Positions 1 to 7,065 are shown, counted from the first letter of the stretch. The stretch is 40,845 bases of DNA from Pseudomonas sp. GM78 (GCF_000282475.1 NZ_AKJF01000139.1:1-40845); one strand, 5' to 3'. Translations and numbers: made by a program. Notes: generated from the letters alone by a model not told the origin.

Positions 1-24
1 GTCCATACATAAGAGCGAAACCAT

Positions 25-104
25 AAGTGGCCGTGCCCGCAGGAATGGATATGTACTCAGTCAACAACAGATAGGTGGCCGTTACCGCAGCAATGGATAT
101 GCAC
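25..104. repeat. Two imperfect 32-bp direct repeats at the window edge
   Basis: The segments 25-56 and 73-104 match at 27 of 32 positions (shared core GTGGCCGT..CCGCAG.AATGGATATG). On the minus strand the stretch reads openly to the window edge as a VTATY..ISIP-type peptide. From memory this is a dispersed intergenic repeat common in Pseudomonas genomes rather than a gene. It is cut by the window edge, so its full extent is unknown. Confidence 0.5.
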
Positions 105-107
105 ACC

Positions 108-142
108 AAAAAAAACCTCCCCAGGAAAATCCCAGGGAGGTT
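108..142 (-). terminator. Rho-independent terminator of the EGKCG-repeat gene
   Basis: Read on the minus strand, a hairpin with CCTCCC/GGGAGG arms extended by CTGGG/CCTGG pairs is followed directly by a run of about eight T. It begins about 20 nt after the stop codon of the EF-hand/EGKCG gene. It implies that this gene is transcribed alone and not joined to genes further left. Confidence 0.85.
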
Positions 143-163
143 ATTCACCGCTACAACGCGCAA

Positions 164-625
164 TCAGCCCTTGGCCTTGCTCATCTGGGTAAACAACTCC
201 GTAGGCACTTTCTTACCATTGGAAGTGAACTGATTAGTGCGGAATTTGTAGACCTCGCCTTCGGAGAGGAACCCGTCGTTGTTGGTGTCCATGGCCTTGA
301 ACTCTTCACCACCCTGCGGGGCTACGGTCAGCAGTTCCTTGAGCGAAACGCGGCCGTCGTGGTCGGCGTCGGTACGGGCGAACGAAGCATCGCCGCACTT
401 GCCTTCACCGCATTTGCCTTCGCCGGCCTTGGTCACTTTGGCGGCGGATTCTTCAGCGCCACATTTGCCTTCGCCACACTTGCCTTCACTGGTTTTTTCC
501 GCCGAGGCCAGTTGGTAGCCCTGAGGCAGCGCGTCTGCGGCAAAGGCGTTCGAAGCGAGGTTGAGGCTGCCGGCCAGTGCAACAGCGATCAGGCCAATAC
601 GGGATTTGTTCGACATACGGGACAT
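164..625 (-). CDS. Secreted EGKCG-repeat EF-hand protein (bufferin/HvfA-like RiPP metallophore precursor)
   Basis: This 153-residue protein has a Sec signal peptide (about 1-29, ending AFA). Four EGKCG units follow at 47-51, 52-56, 69-73 and 74-78, and then two canonical EF-hand loops (DADHDGRVSLKE at 86-97 and DTNNDGFLSEGE at 113-124). EGKCG repeats are the hallmark of bufferin/HvfA-type precursors. In those, MNIO (DUF692) enzymes with a partner convert Cys to heterocycles that bind copper; the EF-hands suggest calcium binding as well. Its only cysteines are in the repeats. The start at 625 has GGAG eight bases upstream. No DUF692 or DUF2063 gene is adjacent, and a strong terminator follows, so modification would need an enzyme encoded elsewhere. 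It could also be an unmodified metal-binding secreted protein. Family likeness is clear; the modification is inferred. Confidence 0.8.
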   Translation of the reverse strand: MSRMSNKSRIGLIAVALAGSLNLASNAFAADALPQGYQLASAEKTSEGKCGEGKCGAEESAAKVTKAGEGKCGEGKCGDASFARTDADHDGRVSLKELLTVAPQGGEEFKAMDTNNDGFLSEGEVYKFRTNQFTSNGKKVPTELFTQMSKAKG

Positions 626-1005
626 GGTGATTCTCCGGATACTGTGTGCGGCCGAGCCGCGAAGGTCTATGCCACAAGGGCGATAAGCCGTGGTGCGAGG
701 CGCGGTTGCTTTCTCGCTAAGGCAGGGCTATTTGACTGCAACCGTGTATCCCGGATGTATCCGGTTGCCGGGGCATTTGTAAGCCAGTCTGCGTACGACG
801 GGCCTGGATACACAGCGATACACAGGCCCAGGTCTTCCCGTCACTGGAGTGGCTATGTACTATCGGCAGCGGGCCAATGCTGCCCGCCGCTCGCTCCCGA
901 TGGGAAAGGTGAAAGCATCGCTTCCTCAAACGAACCCTGTCGTATCTCTTGACGGTCGAGGTTTGGCAACGCGAGCACCAAGGTATCTCGGCTACAGGAG
1001 CAACG
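626..1005. other. Divergent intergenic region, 380 bp
   Basis: No convincing gene lies here; the open frames are shadows. It separates the EGKCG gene (minus strand) from the VOC gene (plus strand) and must hold both promoters. Its one striking content is the cluster of GTGTATCC-type octamers described separately. Confidence 0.6.
744..823. promoter_or_regulatory. Four GTGTATCC-type octamers in two facing pairs (candidate operator)
   Basis: GTGTATCC (744-751) and ATGTATCC (755-762) are followed by the reverse complements GGATACAC (806-813) and CGATACAC (816-823). Within each pair the repeats start 11 and 10 bp apart, about one helical turn. The pairs face each other across about 43 bp. A further 7-bp inverted repeat (GGGCCTG/CAGGCCC) encloses the right-hand pair. 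This layout suggests cooperative binding of a regulator or a paired promoter element, but the regulator is unknown. Confidence 0.45.
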
Positions 1006-1542
1006 ATGTTTTCAATCGAACAAGCCAAGCAAATGGCCAAACAATTGCGCGCCTCGCTGGAGGAGCGCAATCAGAGCCTGTCTCACTCCACCGCGCTGGA
1101 ACTGGTCGCGCAGCAATTGGGCTACAAGGACTGGAACACCGCGTCTGCGATGCTTGCCCCGGCAGCCCCCCAGCCCACGCCCACGGTTACATTCGACAAG
1201 CCCATTCCCATATTGCGGATGTTCGACGAAGCCAAGGCCCGTGAGTTCTATCTCGATTTCCTGGGTTTTAGCGTCGAATTCGAGCACCGGTTCGAAGCCG
1301 ATCTGCCGTTGTACCTGGGCATCAGCCGCAACGGCCTGCAACTTCACCTTTCCGAACACCATGGCGATGCCAGCCCGGGTTCGACAGTGTTTGTCCCGAT
1401 GAACAATATCGAACTGCTTCGCGATGAGTTACTGGCCAAGCGCTACGGCTATGGACGCCCGGATATTGTCCAGCAGGGCTGGGGGCAAGTCCTGGAAGTC
1501 TACGATCCGTTCGGCAACCGGATCCGCTTCTGCCAAGGCTGA
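1006..1542 (+). CDS. VOC-superfamily protein with glyoxalase-related N-terminal domain, bleomycin-resistance-like
   Basis: 178 residues. Residues 1-52 form a helical glyoxalase-related N-terminal domain (motif SHSTALELVAQQLGYKDWNT). Residues 62-177 form a VOC domain. The VOC part contains LQLHLSEHHGDASPGS (111-126), close to the signature of bleomycin-binding proteins, and ends with EVYDPFGNRIRF, typical of that fold. Family members bind or modify small molecules, often as dimers; binding rather than catalysis is the safer guess. The start at 1006 is chosen because AGGAG lies just upstream; an upstream extension to 949 has no ribosome site. A strong terminator follows, so it is monocistronic. 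The ligand is unknown. Confidence 0.8.
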   Translation: MFSIEQAKQMAKQLRASLEERNQSLSHSTALELVAQQLGYKDWNTASAMLAPAAPQPTPTVTFDKPIPILRMFDEAKAREFYLDFLGFSVEFEHRFEADLPLYLGISRNGLQLHLSEHHGDASPGSTVFVPMNNIELLRDELLAKRYGYGRPDIVQQGWGQVLEVYDPFGNRIRFCQG

Positions 1543-1560
1543 TCGACGCATCCCTGAGAC

Positions 1561-1600
1561 CTGCAAGGCTGGGCTTTTAACCGCCCTGCCTTGCAGTTTT
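1561..1600 (+). terminator. Rho-independent terminator after the VOC gene
   Basis: The arms CTGCAAGGCTGGGC and GCCCTGCCTTGCAG (14 bp with one mismatch) surround a short loop and are followed by TTTT. It begins 18 nt after the VOC stop codon and isolates this gene from the ToxR-like operon. Confidence 0.85.
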
Positions 1601-1743
1601 CGGATAGCGCAAACCGCCCGATCCGAGCATCATCGCCACCCCCGCTTATAGCCGTTCACCCCCGACTAGCATGCCCTGCGTCAAATCCGGCCAGTCAAAA
1701 CCGTCTCTATACTCAGCCAGAACCACCTGAACGGAGGATACCC

Positions 1744-2559
1744 ATGCGCTACGCCTTCACATTGAAAAATGGTGCCATGGCCCTTTTCGATCCAGATACC
1801 GCCTTGCTTACCATCACCACGACCCATGGAGAAGTTCAAAGCACTACGATAGGCAGGGCCGAATCACGTCTGCTGGACCTTCTACTCATGGAGCCCGGCC
1901 AGACCAAAAGCCGCGAGGAGATCATCGACTACACCTGGAATGATCGCGTCGTTGCCTCCGGCAGTTTGAACCAGGCCGTTTTCTCTCTTAGAAACCTGCT
2001 CAACGACAGTCGAGATCACGAAATAGTGATGACGGTTCCGCGCAGAGGCTATTGCTTCAACCGTCTCTATGTAGTGGATGCGCATTCAGACTTGCCGACG
2101 CCTTCAGATGAAGCCATGCCTGTGCCTGCCATTGAAGAGCCGGCGCCACAGGGCAATGATGATCTGCCGGTGCCTGCAGAAAAAACCAGAACATCAACTT
2201 ACATTACAAAAGCCCAGTTGATCGGCTACGTGGTGACTTTGGGCGTATGTGCCTTCACCGGTTTCCACTCTGGCTTCGACACAACAAAAATAGAAGTTTC
2301 CAGCGCAAAACATCATGAACTGGCCATCCATGCGGTAGGCCAAAGCGTGGCAGAGGCCGAAGCACTGAGGGATCTTTCGGTTACGCAGGCTCAACAGCTT
2401 CCAGCCAATTTGAAAGGCGATGTCTGGCTGAACCTGTTTAAAACAAACTACTCGATTTCGTGCATTCGCCCGGACCAAAGTACTGCAAACCTGCAATTGA
2501 ACAGCGAACAAAAAGACCTTGCACTGATGATCCGGCAATGTCTGGAAGCCACCCTATGA
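1744..2559 (+). CDS. ToxR-like membrane-anchored winged-helix transcriptional regulator
   Basis: 271 residues. Residues about 25-110 form an OmpR/ToxR-type winged-helix domain, ending in the typical wing sequence TVPRRGYCFN. A Pro/Glu-rich linker (111-150) leads to one membrane segment (about 157-176) and a periplasmic tail of about 95 residues holding two cysteines, Cys240 and Cys266. Vibrio ToxR and CadC have the same plan: cytoplasmic DNA-binding domain, one membrane pass, and a sensing domain with a redox-active Cys pair. The start at 1744 follows GGAGG with good spacing, so a longer upstream frame is rejected. The stop overlaps the next start (ATGA), indicating a translationally coupled pair like toxR-toxS. 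The target genes are unknown; the neighbouring outer-membrane protein genes are the obvious candidates. Confidence 0.8.
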   Translation: MRYAFTLKNGAMALFDPDTALLTITTTHGEVQSTTIGRAESRLLDLLLMEPGQTKSREEIIDYTWNDRVVASGSLNQAVFSLRNLLNDSRDHEIVMTVPRRGYCFNRLYVVDAHSDLPTPSDEAMPVPAIEEPAPQGNDDLPVPAEKTRTSTYITKAQLIGYVVTLGVCAFTGFHSGFDTTKIEVSSAKHHELAIHAVGQSVAEAEALRDLSVTQAQQLPANLKGDVWLNLFKTNYSISCIRPDQSTANLQLNSEQKDLALMIRQCLEATL

Positions 2560-3038
2560 AGTCAATGACATCTTCAACCGCGCACTGGGTTGCACTTGCA
2601 ATCATCAATGCCGCCTGTGTCTTTTCCTTGATGTATTCGCCCTCGCACTACATGGAAAATATCAGTTATCAAACCATTACCCGACAATGGCTGGAGGACT
2701 CGAATCAACTCAACACTGAAGAGTACCTGACCATCGGGCACGGTCGACTGACACAAACCACCCTGGAAAGCTTGAACGGTAAAATCCGTAACGCGACCAT
2801 TTCGGCGCAGGTGATCCGCGAAAGCAATCATCATGTGCAGATAAAAATCAACAACGTCAAACTGAGCCAGGACAACGAATTATTCGCCATTGAAAAAACA
2901 CCGGACCTGTTTTTCAGACGTCAATTCGTTCTACAGGAAGGCACCATCCTGAACTACGAATTACTGCCTACCGCCAACAAGAACAGCGTCTGTTTTTATG
3001 TGCATGACATTGGCCGTTTGCGCTGCATGAACCACTGA
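2556..3038 (+). CDS. ToxS-like periplasmic partner of the upstream regulator
   Basis: 160 residues. A short cytoplasmic N-terminus is followed by one membrane segment (about 9-27) and a periplasmic domain of about 130 residues ending with two cysteines, Cys146 and Cys157. It has no recognisable enzyme motif. Size, topology and the 4-nt overlap with the membrane-anchored winged-helix gene mirror ToxS and PsaF/MyfF-type proteins, which protect or activate their partner regulator in the periplasm. I infer the role from this architecture, not from sequence identity. Both proteins of the pair have exactly two periplasmic cysteines, so intra- or intermolecular disulfides may set the activity. Confidence 0.6.
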   Translation: MKSMTSSTAHWVALAIINAACVFSLMYSPSHYMENISYQTITRQWLEDSNQLNTEEYLTIGHGRLTQTTLESLNGKIRNATISAQVIRESNHHVQIKINNVKLSQDNELFAIEKTPDLFFRRQFVLQEGTILNYELLPTANKNSVCFYVHDIGRLRCMNH

Positions 3039-3148
3039 AATCTCTTCAGCAAATCACGTCATAATAAAAATAATAATTACTGATTTGAATCAAACACCCC
3101 TCCCCCATCAGGATCCCGCCTTTATAGTGTTCGCGAGCCGTCAAATCA

Positions 3149-3406
3149 ATGATGACCAAGATCCTGGCAGTTCTGTTTCTAGCCGCCATACCCTTCCATT
3201 CAATGGCGCACAATGAATATGCCATCGGCAGCACGGAAATCGAGCTCTACGAAATAGAAATTAGTCCGAACGAAAACATCAAATTGAAACACCTGAAAAT
3301 CTATTCCGAGAATGAGCGCAATGAAGGTGAAGGGGCGTTTGATAACACGCTGCCTCCCCCTTCACAAAACAACGAGGGCGATGAGCTTTCGCTGACCCCC
3401 GTTTGA
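3149..3406 (+). CDS. Small exported protein, unknown function
   Basis: 85 residues. A clear Sec signal peptide (about 1-20, ending SMA before HNEYA) leaves an acidic mature part of about 65 residues, with many Glu, a PPP turn and no cysteine. No known domain is recognised. Two ATG codons stand in tandem (3149 and 3152) and the ribosome site is weak, so the exact start is uncertain. It lies 110 nt downstream of the ToxS-like gene, behind an AT-rich spacer, and in the same orientation as the outer-membrane protein genes that follow. A secreted or periplasmic accessory of that group is possible. Confidence that it is a gene rests on the signal peptide and the AT-rich local context. Confidence 0.5.
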   Translation: MMTKILAVLFLAAIPFHSMAHNEYAIGSTEIELYEIEISPNENIKLKHLKIYSENERNEGEGAFDNTLPPPSQNNEGDELSLTPV

Positions 3407-3529
3407 AAATACGGATTTTTGATTTCAACAAGCCTCGGGAGCACAGGACTATCCGATGGCCACGCCGTGACAGTGATGCGGCTGACACACTGCACTGCCT
3501 GAAAAATCATCAATAAGGAAAGCACCTCA

Positions 3530-3865
3530 ATGCTGCTTAAAAACCTCGCAAGCGTATCCTTTGGTGTATTGCTTTCTCTCAAGGCCTGGGCCGATGACAA
3601 GGCACTTTATAGCGCCGACCTGACGCACATTGAAAGCAACGAAAACAAGCTGGTCGAAGAACAATCCAGTTACAAGATTTGCACCGATTATCGCGTGGAT
3701 GATTTTTTCGCCTATGATGCCGCCGCCCTCGGTTCGGCAAACCAGACAGCCATCTTTGGCTCGAAAATAGCGCCGTGCAAACTGCAGAGCCTGGTGGAGT
3801 TGACCACAAGCGAAGCGTACGTCTTTGCGACGACAATAGAGCTCATGCGGGAGTCATCAACGTGA
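3530..3865 (+). CDS. Degenerate or remodelled paralog of the outer-membrane barrel protein at 4974-5474
   Basis: 111 residues. The signal peptide and first 70 residues align without large gaps to the 166-residue barrel protein downstream (MLLKNL..AWADDKALY versus MLLRNL..ALADDKGLY; SYKICTDYRV versus SYKVFAGYRL). After that the barrel strands are lost and the protein ends with an unrelated tail. Two cysteines absent from the paralog (Cys51, Cys83) appear, and barrel-type Gly and aromatic residues are replaced by polar ones. It therefore probably cannot form the eight-stranded barrel. The frame is intact and a ribosome site (AAGGAAAG) precedes the ATG. Its stop overlaps the AraC start by one base (TGATG). 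It may be a decaying duplicate kept for coupled translation of the regulator, or a new small periplasmic protein. Confidence 0.55.
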   Translation: MLLKNLASVSFGVLLSLKAWADDKALYSADLTHIESNENKLVEEQSSYKICTDYRVDDFFAYDAAALGSANQTAIFGSKIAPCKLQSLVELTTSEAYVFATTIELMRESST

Positions 3866-4755
3866 TGAGCCTCGCCCCCGCAAACCACGAAGCCCGCTTT
3901 CGCCAACAAAAACTCATTGCTGGTTGCAGGCGCCCTTGCAGTCGACTGCAGTTTGATTCAGCCGTCACGTTGATCGGCTCTGTTCCTCATGGCTGCATAA
4001 CCTTGGCCATCTCCCGGACGACTGTCGGTCGACCCACTGTCAACAACCATCAATTGCGACCTAACGAAATCATCGTACTTTCTAGCGGCGAGTCCGTGCA
4101 CTACACCTGCGAGCCGAATGAAACTCTTTTCACCCTGACCACGACGTTAGAACATTACGCACAATGCGTGAAAAACCATTCATTGATCGACGTACTTGCA
4201 CATCGACAGGTGCACCAGTTCCAGGTGGCCAATTTCAAACTGGTGCAATCTGCGATTGACGTCTTTAAAGCTCATTTGATCGACATCAATGAGCCTGATC
4301 TGAATCAACGCGACCACCATGAACAATCAGCCGCTGACGGTGAATTGCTGGTTGCCCTGTTACGGGCCCTGACACCTATTGGACGCTGTGCGCTCAAGCC
4401 CCCGACCAGAAGGAAGATCGCGACAGAGGCCATTGAGTACATTCATCAAAACACCAACAGGCCACTGAACATGAAGGTGCTGGTAAAACAACTGAAAACC
4501 ACCACTCGCAGCTTACATCATGGTTTCGTTGAAACATTCGGGACTTCGCCGATCGCCTACATCAGAAACCTCAGGCTCGCCCATGTCCGCAGAGACTTGA
4601 TCCGCAATACCTGGCCGACGGTCACTGAAACTGCAATGTATTGGAATTTTCATCATCTGAGCCGGTTCTCCAAGGCGTATCAGAAAGCTTATGGTGAGAC
4701 ACCCTCGGAAACGGCCAGGCGCAACAGTACAAAACTGGCAGCGGCGAACAAATAA
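3865..4755 (+). CDS. AraC-family transcriptional regulator
   Basis: 296 residues. The N-terminal half (about 30-120) looks like the cupin-like sensing region of EutR-type AraC proteins (AVTLIGSVPHGCITLAI). The C-terminal AraC HTH domain spans about 182-285, with the second-helix signature FHHLSRFSKAYQKAYGETPSE. I place the start at the ATG at 3865, which overlaps the preceding stop by one base and has GGGAG 11 bases upstream; the in-frame extension to 3775 lies inside the previous gene. Coupling to the degenerate outer-membrane paralog and the nearby intact barrel gene suggest it controls that envelope cluster. The inducer is unknown. Codon use is more AT-rich than the catabolic genes to the right. 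Confidence 0.85.
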   Translation: MSLAPANHEARFRQQKLIAGCRRPCSRLQFDSAVTLIGSVPHGCITLAISRTTVGRPTVNNHQLRPNEIIVLSSGESVHYTCEPNETLFTLTTTLEHYAQCVKNHSLIDVLAHRQVHQFQVANFKLVQSAIDVFKAHLIDINEPDLNQRDHHEQSAADGELLVALLRALTPIGRCALKPPTRRKIATEAIEYIHQNTNRPLNMKVLVKQLKTTTRSLHHGFVETFGTSPIAYIRNLRLAHVRRDLIRNTWPTVTETAMYWNFHHLSRFSKAYQKAYGETPSETARRNSTKLAAANK

Positions 4756-4822
4756 CAATCAATGACTTTCAGTTCACTCGCGCAATGGCCACGATTGTTT
4801 ATGTCTACCCAAGGGGAAAAGC

Positions 4823-4927
4823 ATGCGCTATCGAATAAATACGCTGCCACTCAAACAGAAGATCTTCCTGTGCCTTGCCGCTTATTTATGTGGCGTCGCG
4901 TTGGCCTGGATGATCGACGCCTATTAA
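4823..4927 (+). CDS. Possible 34-residue small membrane protein
   Basis: The reading frame encodes MRYRINTLPLKQKIFLCLAA and continues with one hydrophobic segment to MIDAY. It has a basic N-terminus, a single predicted membrane helix (about 14-31) and two cysteines. A strong ribosome site (AAGGGGA) lies six to eight bases before the ATG. It sits between the AraC gene and the outer-membrane protein gene, 46 nt before the latter's start. An alternative frame from ATG 4801 gives a 46-residue basic peptide without such a hydrophobic segment; I consider it less likely. No family is recognised. Confidence 0.4.
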   Translation: MRYRINTLPLKQKIFLCLAAYLCGVALAWMIDAY

Positions 4928-4973
4928 CACCCTACACCTGATAATCCACAACCTGTACAAGGATCCACCACAC

Positions 4974-5474
4974 ATGCTACTTCGAAACCTTGGCTTCGTT
5001 TCGTTGCTTTCGTTGCTGTCTTTTCAGGCGCTCGCCGATGACAAGGGTTTATACCTTGGCGCTGGCGTCAGTAACATTGAAACCGACAAAACCCATTTGA
5101 ACGATGAAGACAACAGTTATAAGGTTTTTGCAGGTTATCGTCTCAACAGTTATCTGGCCTTTGAAGGCGCCTTCGTGGATCTTGGCCAGTTCAAGGACAA
5201 GAATCTGGACTTCGACGGTAAATCTGTCCAGGCCAGCGCCCATCTCGGTATTCCGCTGGGAGAGCGCGTGCGACTCTTCGGCAGTGTCGGTGCCCATGCC
5301 TGGGATGCGGACGGCAATGCCGCCGATGATGATACGGGTGTCAACCTGACCTATGGTGCAGGTGTTGAAGTCGATGTATTTCGCAACATCGGTGTCCGCG
5401 CTGAATATGAAGTACTGGAAGTCGGCAACATCAACCTGAATCAAACGACGGCCTCTGCTTTTATTCTGTTCTAA
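4974..5474 (+). CDS. Small outer-membrane beta-barrel protein (OmpA/OprF transmembrane-domain type)
   Basis: 166 residues. A signal peptide (about 1-21, ending ALA) precedes a barrel of alternating strands (GLYLGAGV, SYKVFAGYRL, LAFEGAFVDLG, VQASAHLGI, RVRLFGSVGAHAW, NLTYGAGVEVDV, IGVRAEYEVL). It ends in Phe (ASAFILF), the usual BAM-recognised terminal residue. Length fits an eight-stranded barrel of the PF13505-like class. The start at 4974 has AAGGA about nine bases upstream. Its role may be structural, adhesion or small-solute passage; none is provable here. It ends by overlapping the convergent MFS gene by 14 nt. A collapsed paralog lies at 3530-3865, and the ToxR-like and AraC regulators upstream are likely controllers. 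Confidence 0.8.
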   Translation: MLLRNLGFVSLLSLLSFQALADDKGLYLGAGVSNIETDKTHLNDEDNSYKVFAGYRLNSYLAFEGAFVDLGQFKDKNLDFDGKSVQASAHLGIPLGERVRLFGSVGAHAWDADGNAADDDTGVNLTYGAGVEVDVFRNIGVRAEYEVLEVGNINLNQTTASAFILF

Positions 5475-7065
5475 CCCCCACTTCAATTGAGCGGCGATGC
5501 CGGTCGTAGCGGCCCAGGGCAATCTTGATGCCGACCAGCATGGGCGCGGCCACGACAAACAGCAGGGCCACGGTGAAAAACGCCGTATCGAAGGCGATCA
5601 CCGTGGCCTGCGCCGACACCGCCTTGCCCAACAGGCTGGCCGCGCCGCGGGCGGCGGCCAACTGATCCATGCCCTTGCCCGCCAGCATCGCCGTGCTGGA
5701 GATCAGCCGTTCGATCAGCGCGCTTCCCCCAGGGGTGACGTTGGCGCCGAGTACCGCGGCATTGCTGACGATATGGTGCTCGATCAGGGTCTGCAGCCCG
5801 GCGACGCCCATCAAGCCACCCAGTTGCCTCCCCGTATTGAACAGGCCGATGCCCGCGGCAAGGTTACGGCTGTTGAGGTTGCTGAACGCGATCAGGGTGA
5901 TCGACAGGAACAGCAAGCCCAGGCCCAGGCCGCGTAGCAGGATGGCCGCCATCATGTCGTCGCTGCCGCTTTCGCTGGTGGAACCGGACAGCATCCACAT
6001 CGCCGCCATGATCAGCAGGATGCCAAAGGGCACGGTCGCAACCGGTGGAACGCGTGCGAATTTGAAGGCAATGGCCGCGATCAGCAGCGAGCCGACAAAC
6101 AAACCGCCACTGGGCAACAGCAGCAGGCCGGCATCGGTCGGCGTGAACGCGAGCACCGACAGGGCGAACGCCGGTATCAGGTACGCGCTACCGAACAACG
6201 CGGCACCGGCGACGAAACTGACGAAAAAGGCAAAGGTGAAATCGCTGGACCTGAACACCGTGAAATCGAACAACCCCCGGCCTTTGGCCAACACTTGCTG
6301 GCCGAGAAAGGCCAGCAGCGCAGCGCTGCCGATGGCCGTCAACCACTGGATGCGCGGTTCCTCGAACCAGTCCCATCGGCTGCCCTGGCTGAGCACGTAG
6401 GTGAAACAGAACAGGGTCACGGAGATCAGGCACAAGCCCGGCCAGTCAAAGCCCGGTTGCCGCACTTTGGCGGGCATGGGGTGGTCGGCGATGAGCAACA
6501 GACCGCTCGCCGCCAAAGCCAGCGGCACCACGCTGAAGAAAATCCAGGTCCAGGACTGGCTGTCGATCAACCACCCTTGCAGGGCCGGTGCGAGGGTCCC
6601 GGGCGCGACCACGGCGCCCATGGCGAACAGCGCTTGCAGGATCGGCTGCAGCGAACGCGGATAAGCGCGGAAAATGATCGCCTGCCCCGCCACCAGCAGG
6701 GCACCGCCGGCGAAACCTTGAATGAGCCGAAGTGCAATCAACAGGCCCAAATGAGCGGTGATGGCGGCCATGCAACACGCCACTCCCATGGCCAGGGTGG
6801 CGCCGATAAGGACATGCCGCGCAGAAAAACGCTGCATCAGCCAAGGCGCGGTCATGAACCCGATCAGCTTGAGCGCAATGTAGCCGACATCCAGCCAGGC
6901 GAATTCGTCAGGCGTGGCATAGGTGTCGCCAATAATATCGCTGCGCCCGAGCGCCAGCACCGTGCCGGCGATCGCCTCCGTCAGCGCGGCCAGCACGATG
7001 CCCAGCATGAGCAGGACGCCGGTGGGGGTCCTGCTGTTCAAAGTGGCCTTGGCAAGGGTGTTCAT
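5461..7065 (-). CDS. MFS drug efflux transporter, DHA2/EmrB type
   Basis: 534 residues. Many hydrophobic segments are consistent with the 14-helix DHA2 family. Helix 1 contains LTEAIAGTVLALGRSDI, which corresponds to motif D1 although the family's usual LDxTIVNVA is changed. RLIQGFAGGALLVAGQA resembles the usual helix 4 motif (RxxQGxGGA). It would export hydrophobic compounds by proton antiport, forming a pump with the membrane-fusion protein encoded just upstream. The two genes overlap by ATGA at 7062-7065, which fixes the start at 7065; a longer frame to 7356 lies inside the partner gene. The 3' end overlaps the convergent outer-membrane protein gene by 14 nt. No outer-membrane channel is encoded beside it. 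Confidence 0.88.
   Translation of the reverse strand: MNTLAKATLNSRTPTGVLLMLGIVLAALTEAIAGTVLALGRSDIIGDTYATPDEFAWLDVGYIALKLIGFMTAPWLMQRFSARHVLIGATLAMGVACCMAAITAHLGLLIALRLIQGFAGGALLVAGQAIIFRAYPRSLQPILQALFAMGAVVAPGTLAPALQGWLIDSQSWTWIFFSVVPLALAASGLLLIADHPMPAKVRQPGFDWPGLCLISVTLFCFTYVLSQGSRWDWFEEPRIQWLTAIGSAALLAFLGQQVLAKGRGLFDFTVFRSSDFTFAFFVSFVAGAALFGSAYLIPAFALSVLAFTPTDAGLLLLPSGGLFVGSLLIAAIAFKFARVPPVATVPFGILLIMAAMWMLSGSTSESGSDDMMAAILLRGLGLGLLFLSITLIAFSNLNSRNLAAGIGLFNTGRQLGGLMGVAGLQTLIEHHIVSNAAVLGANVTPGGSALIERLISSTAMLAGKGMDQLAAARGAASLLGKAVSAQATVIAFDTAFFTVALLFVVAAPMLVGIKIALGRYDRHRRSIEVGVRTE

Noticed and set aside
4801-4941. Alternative 46-residue frame overlapping the 34-residue microprotein
   Set aside because: Its ATG lacks a ribosome site and the product has no signal or membrane segment; the overlapping frame is better supported.
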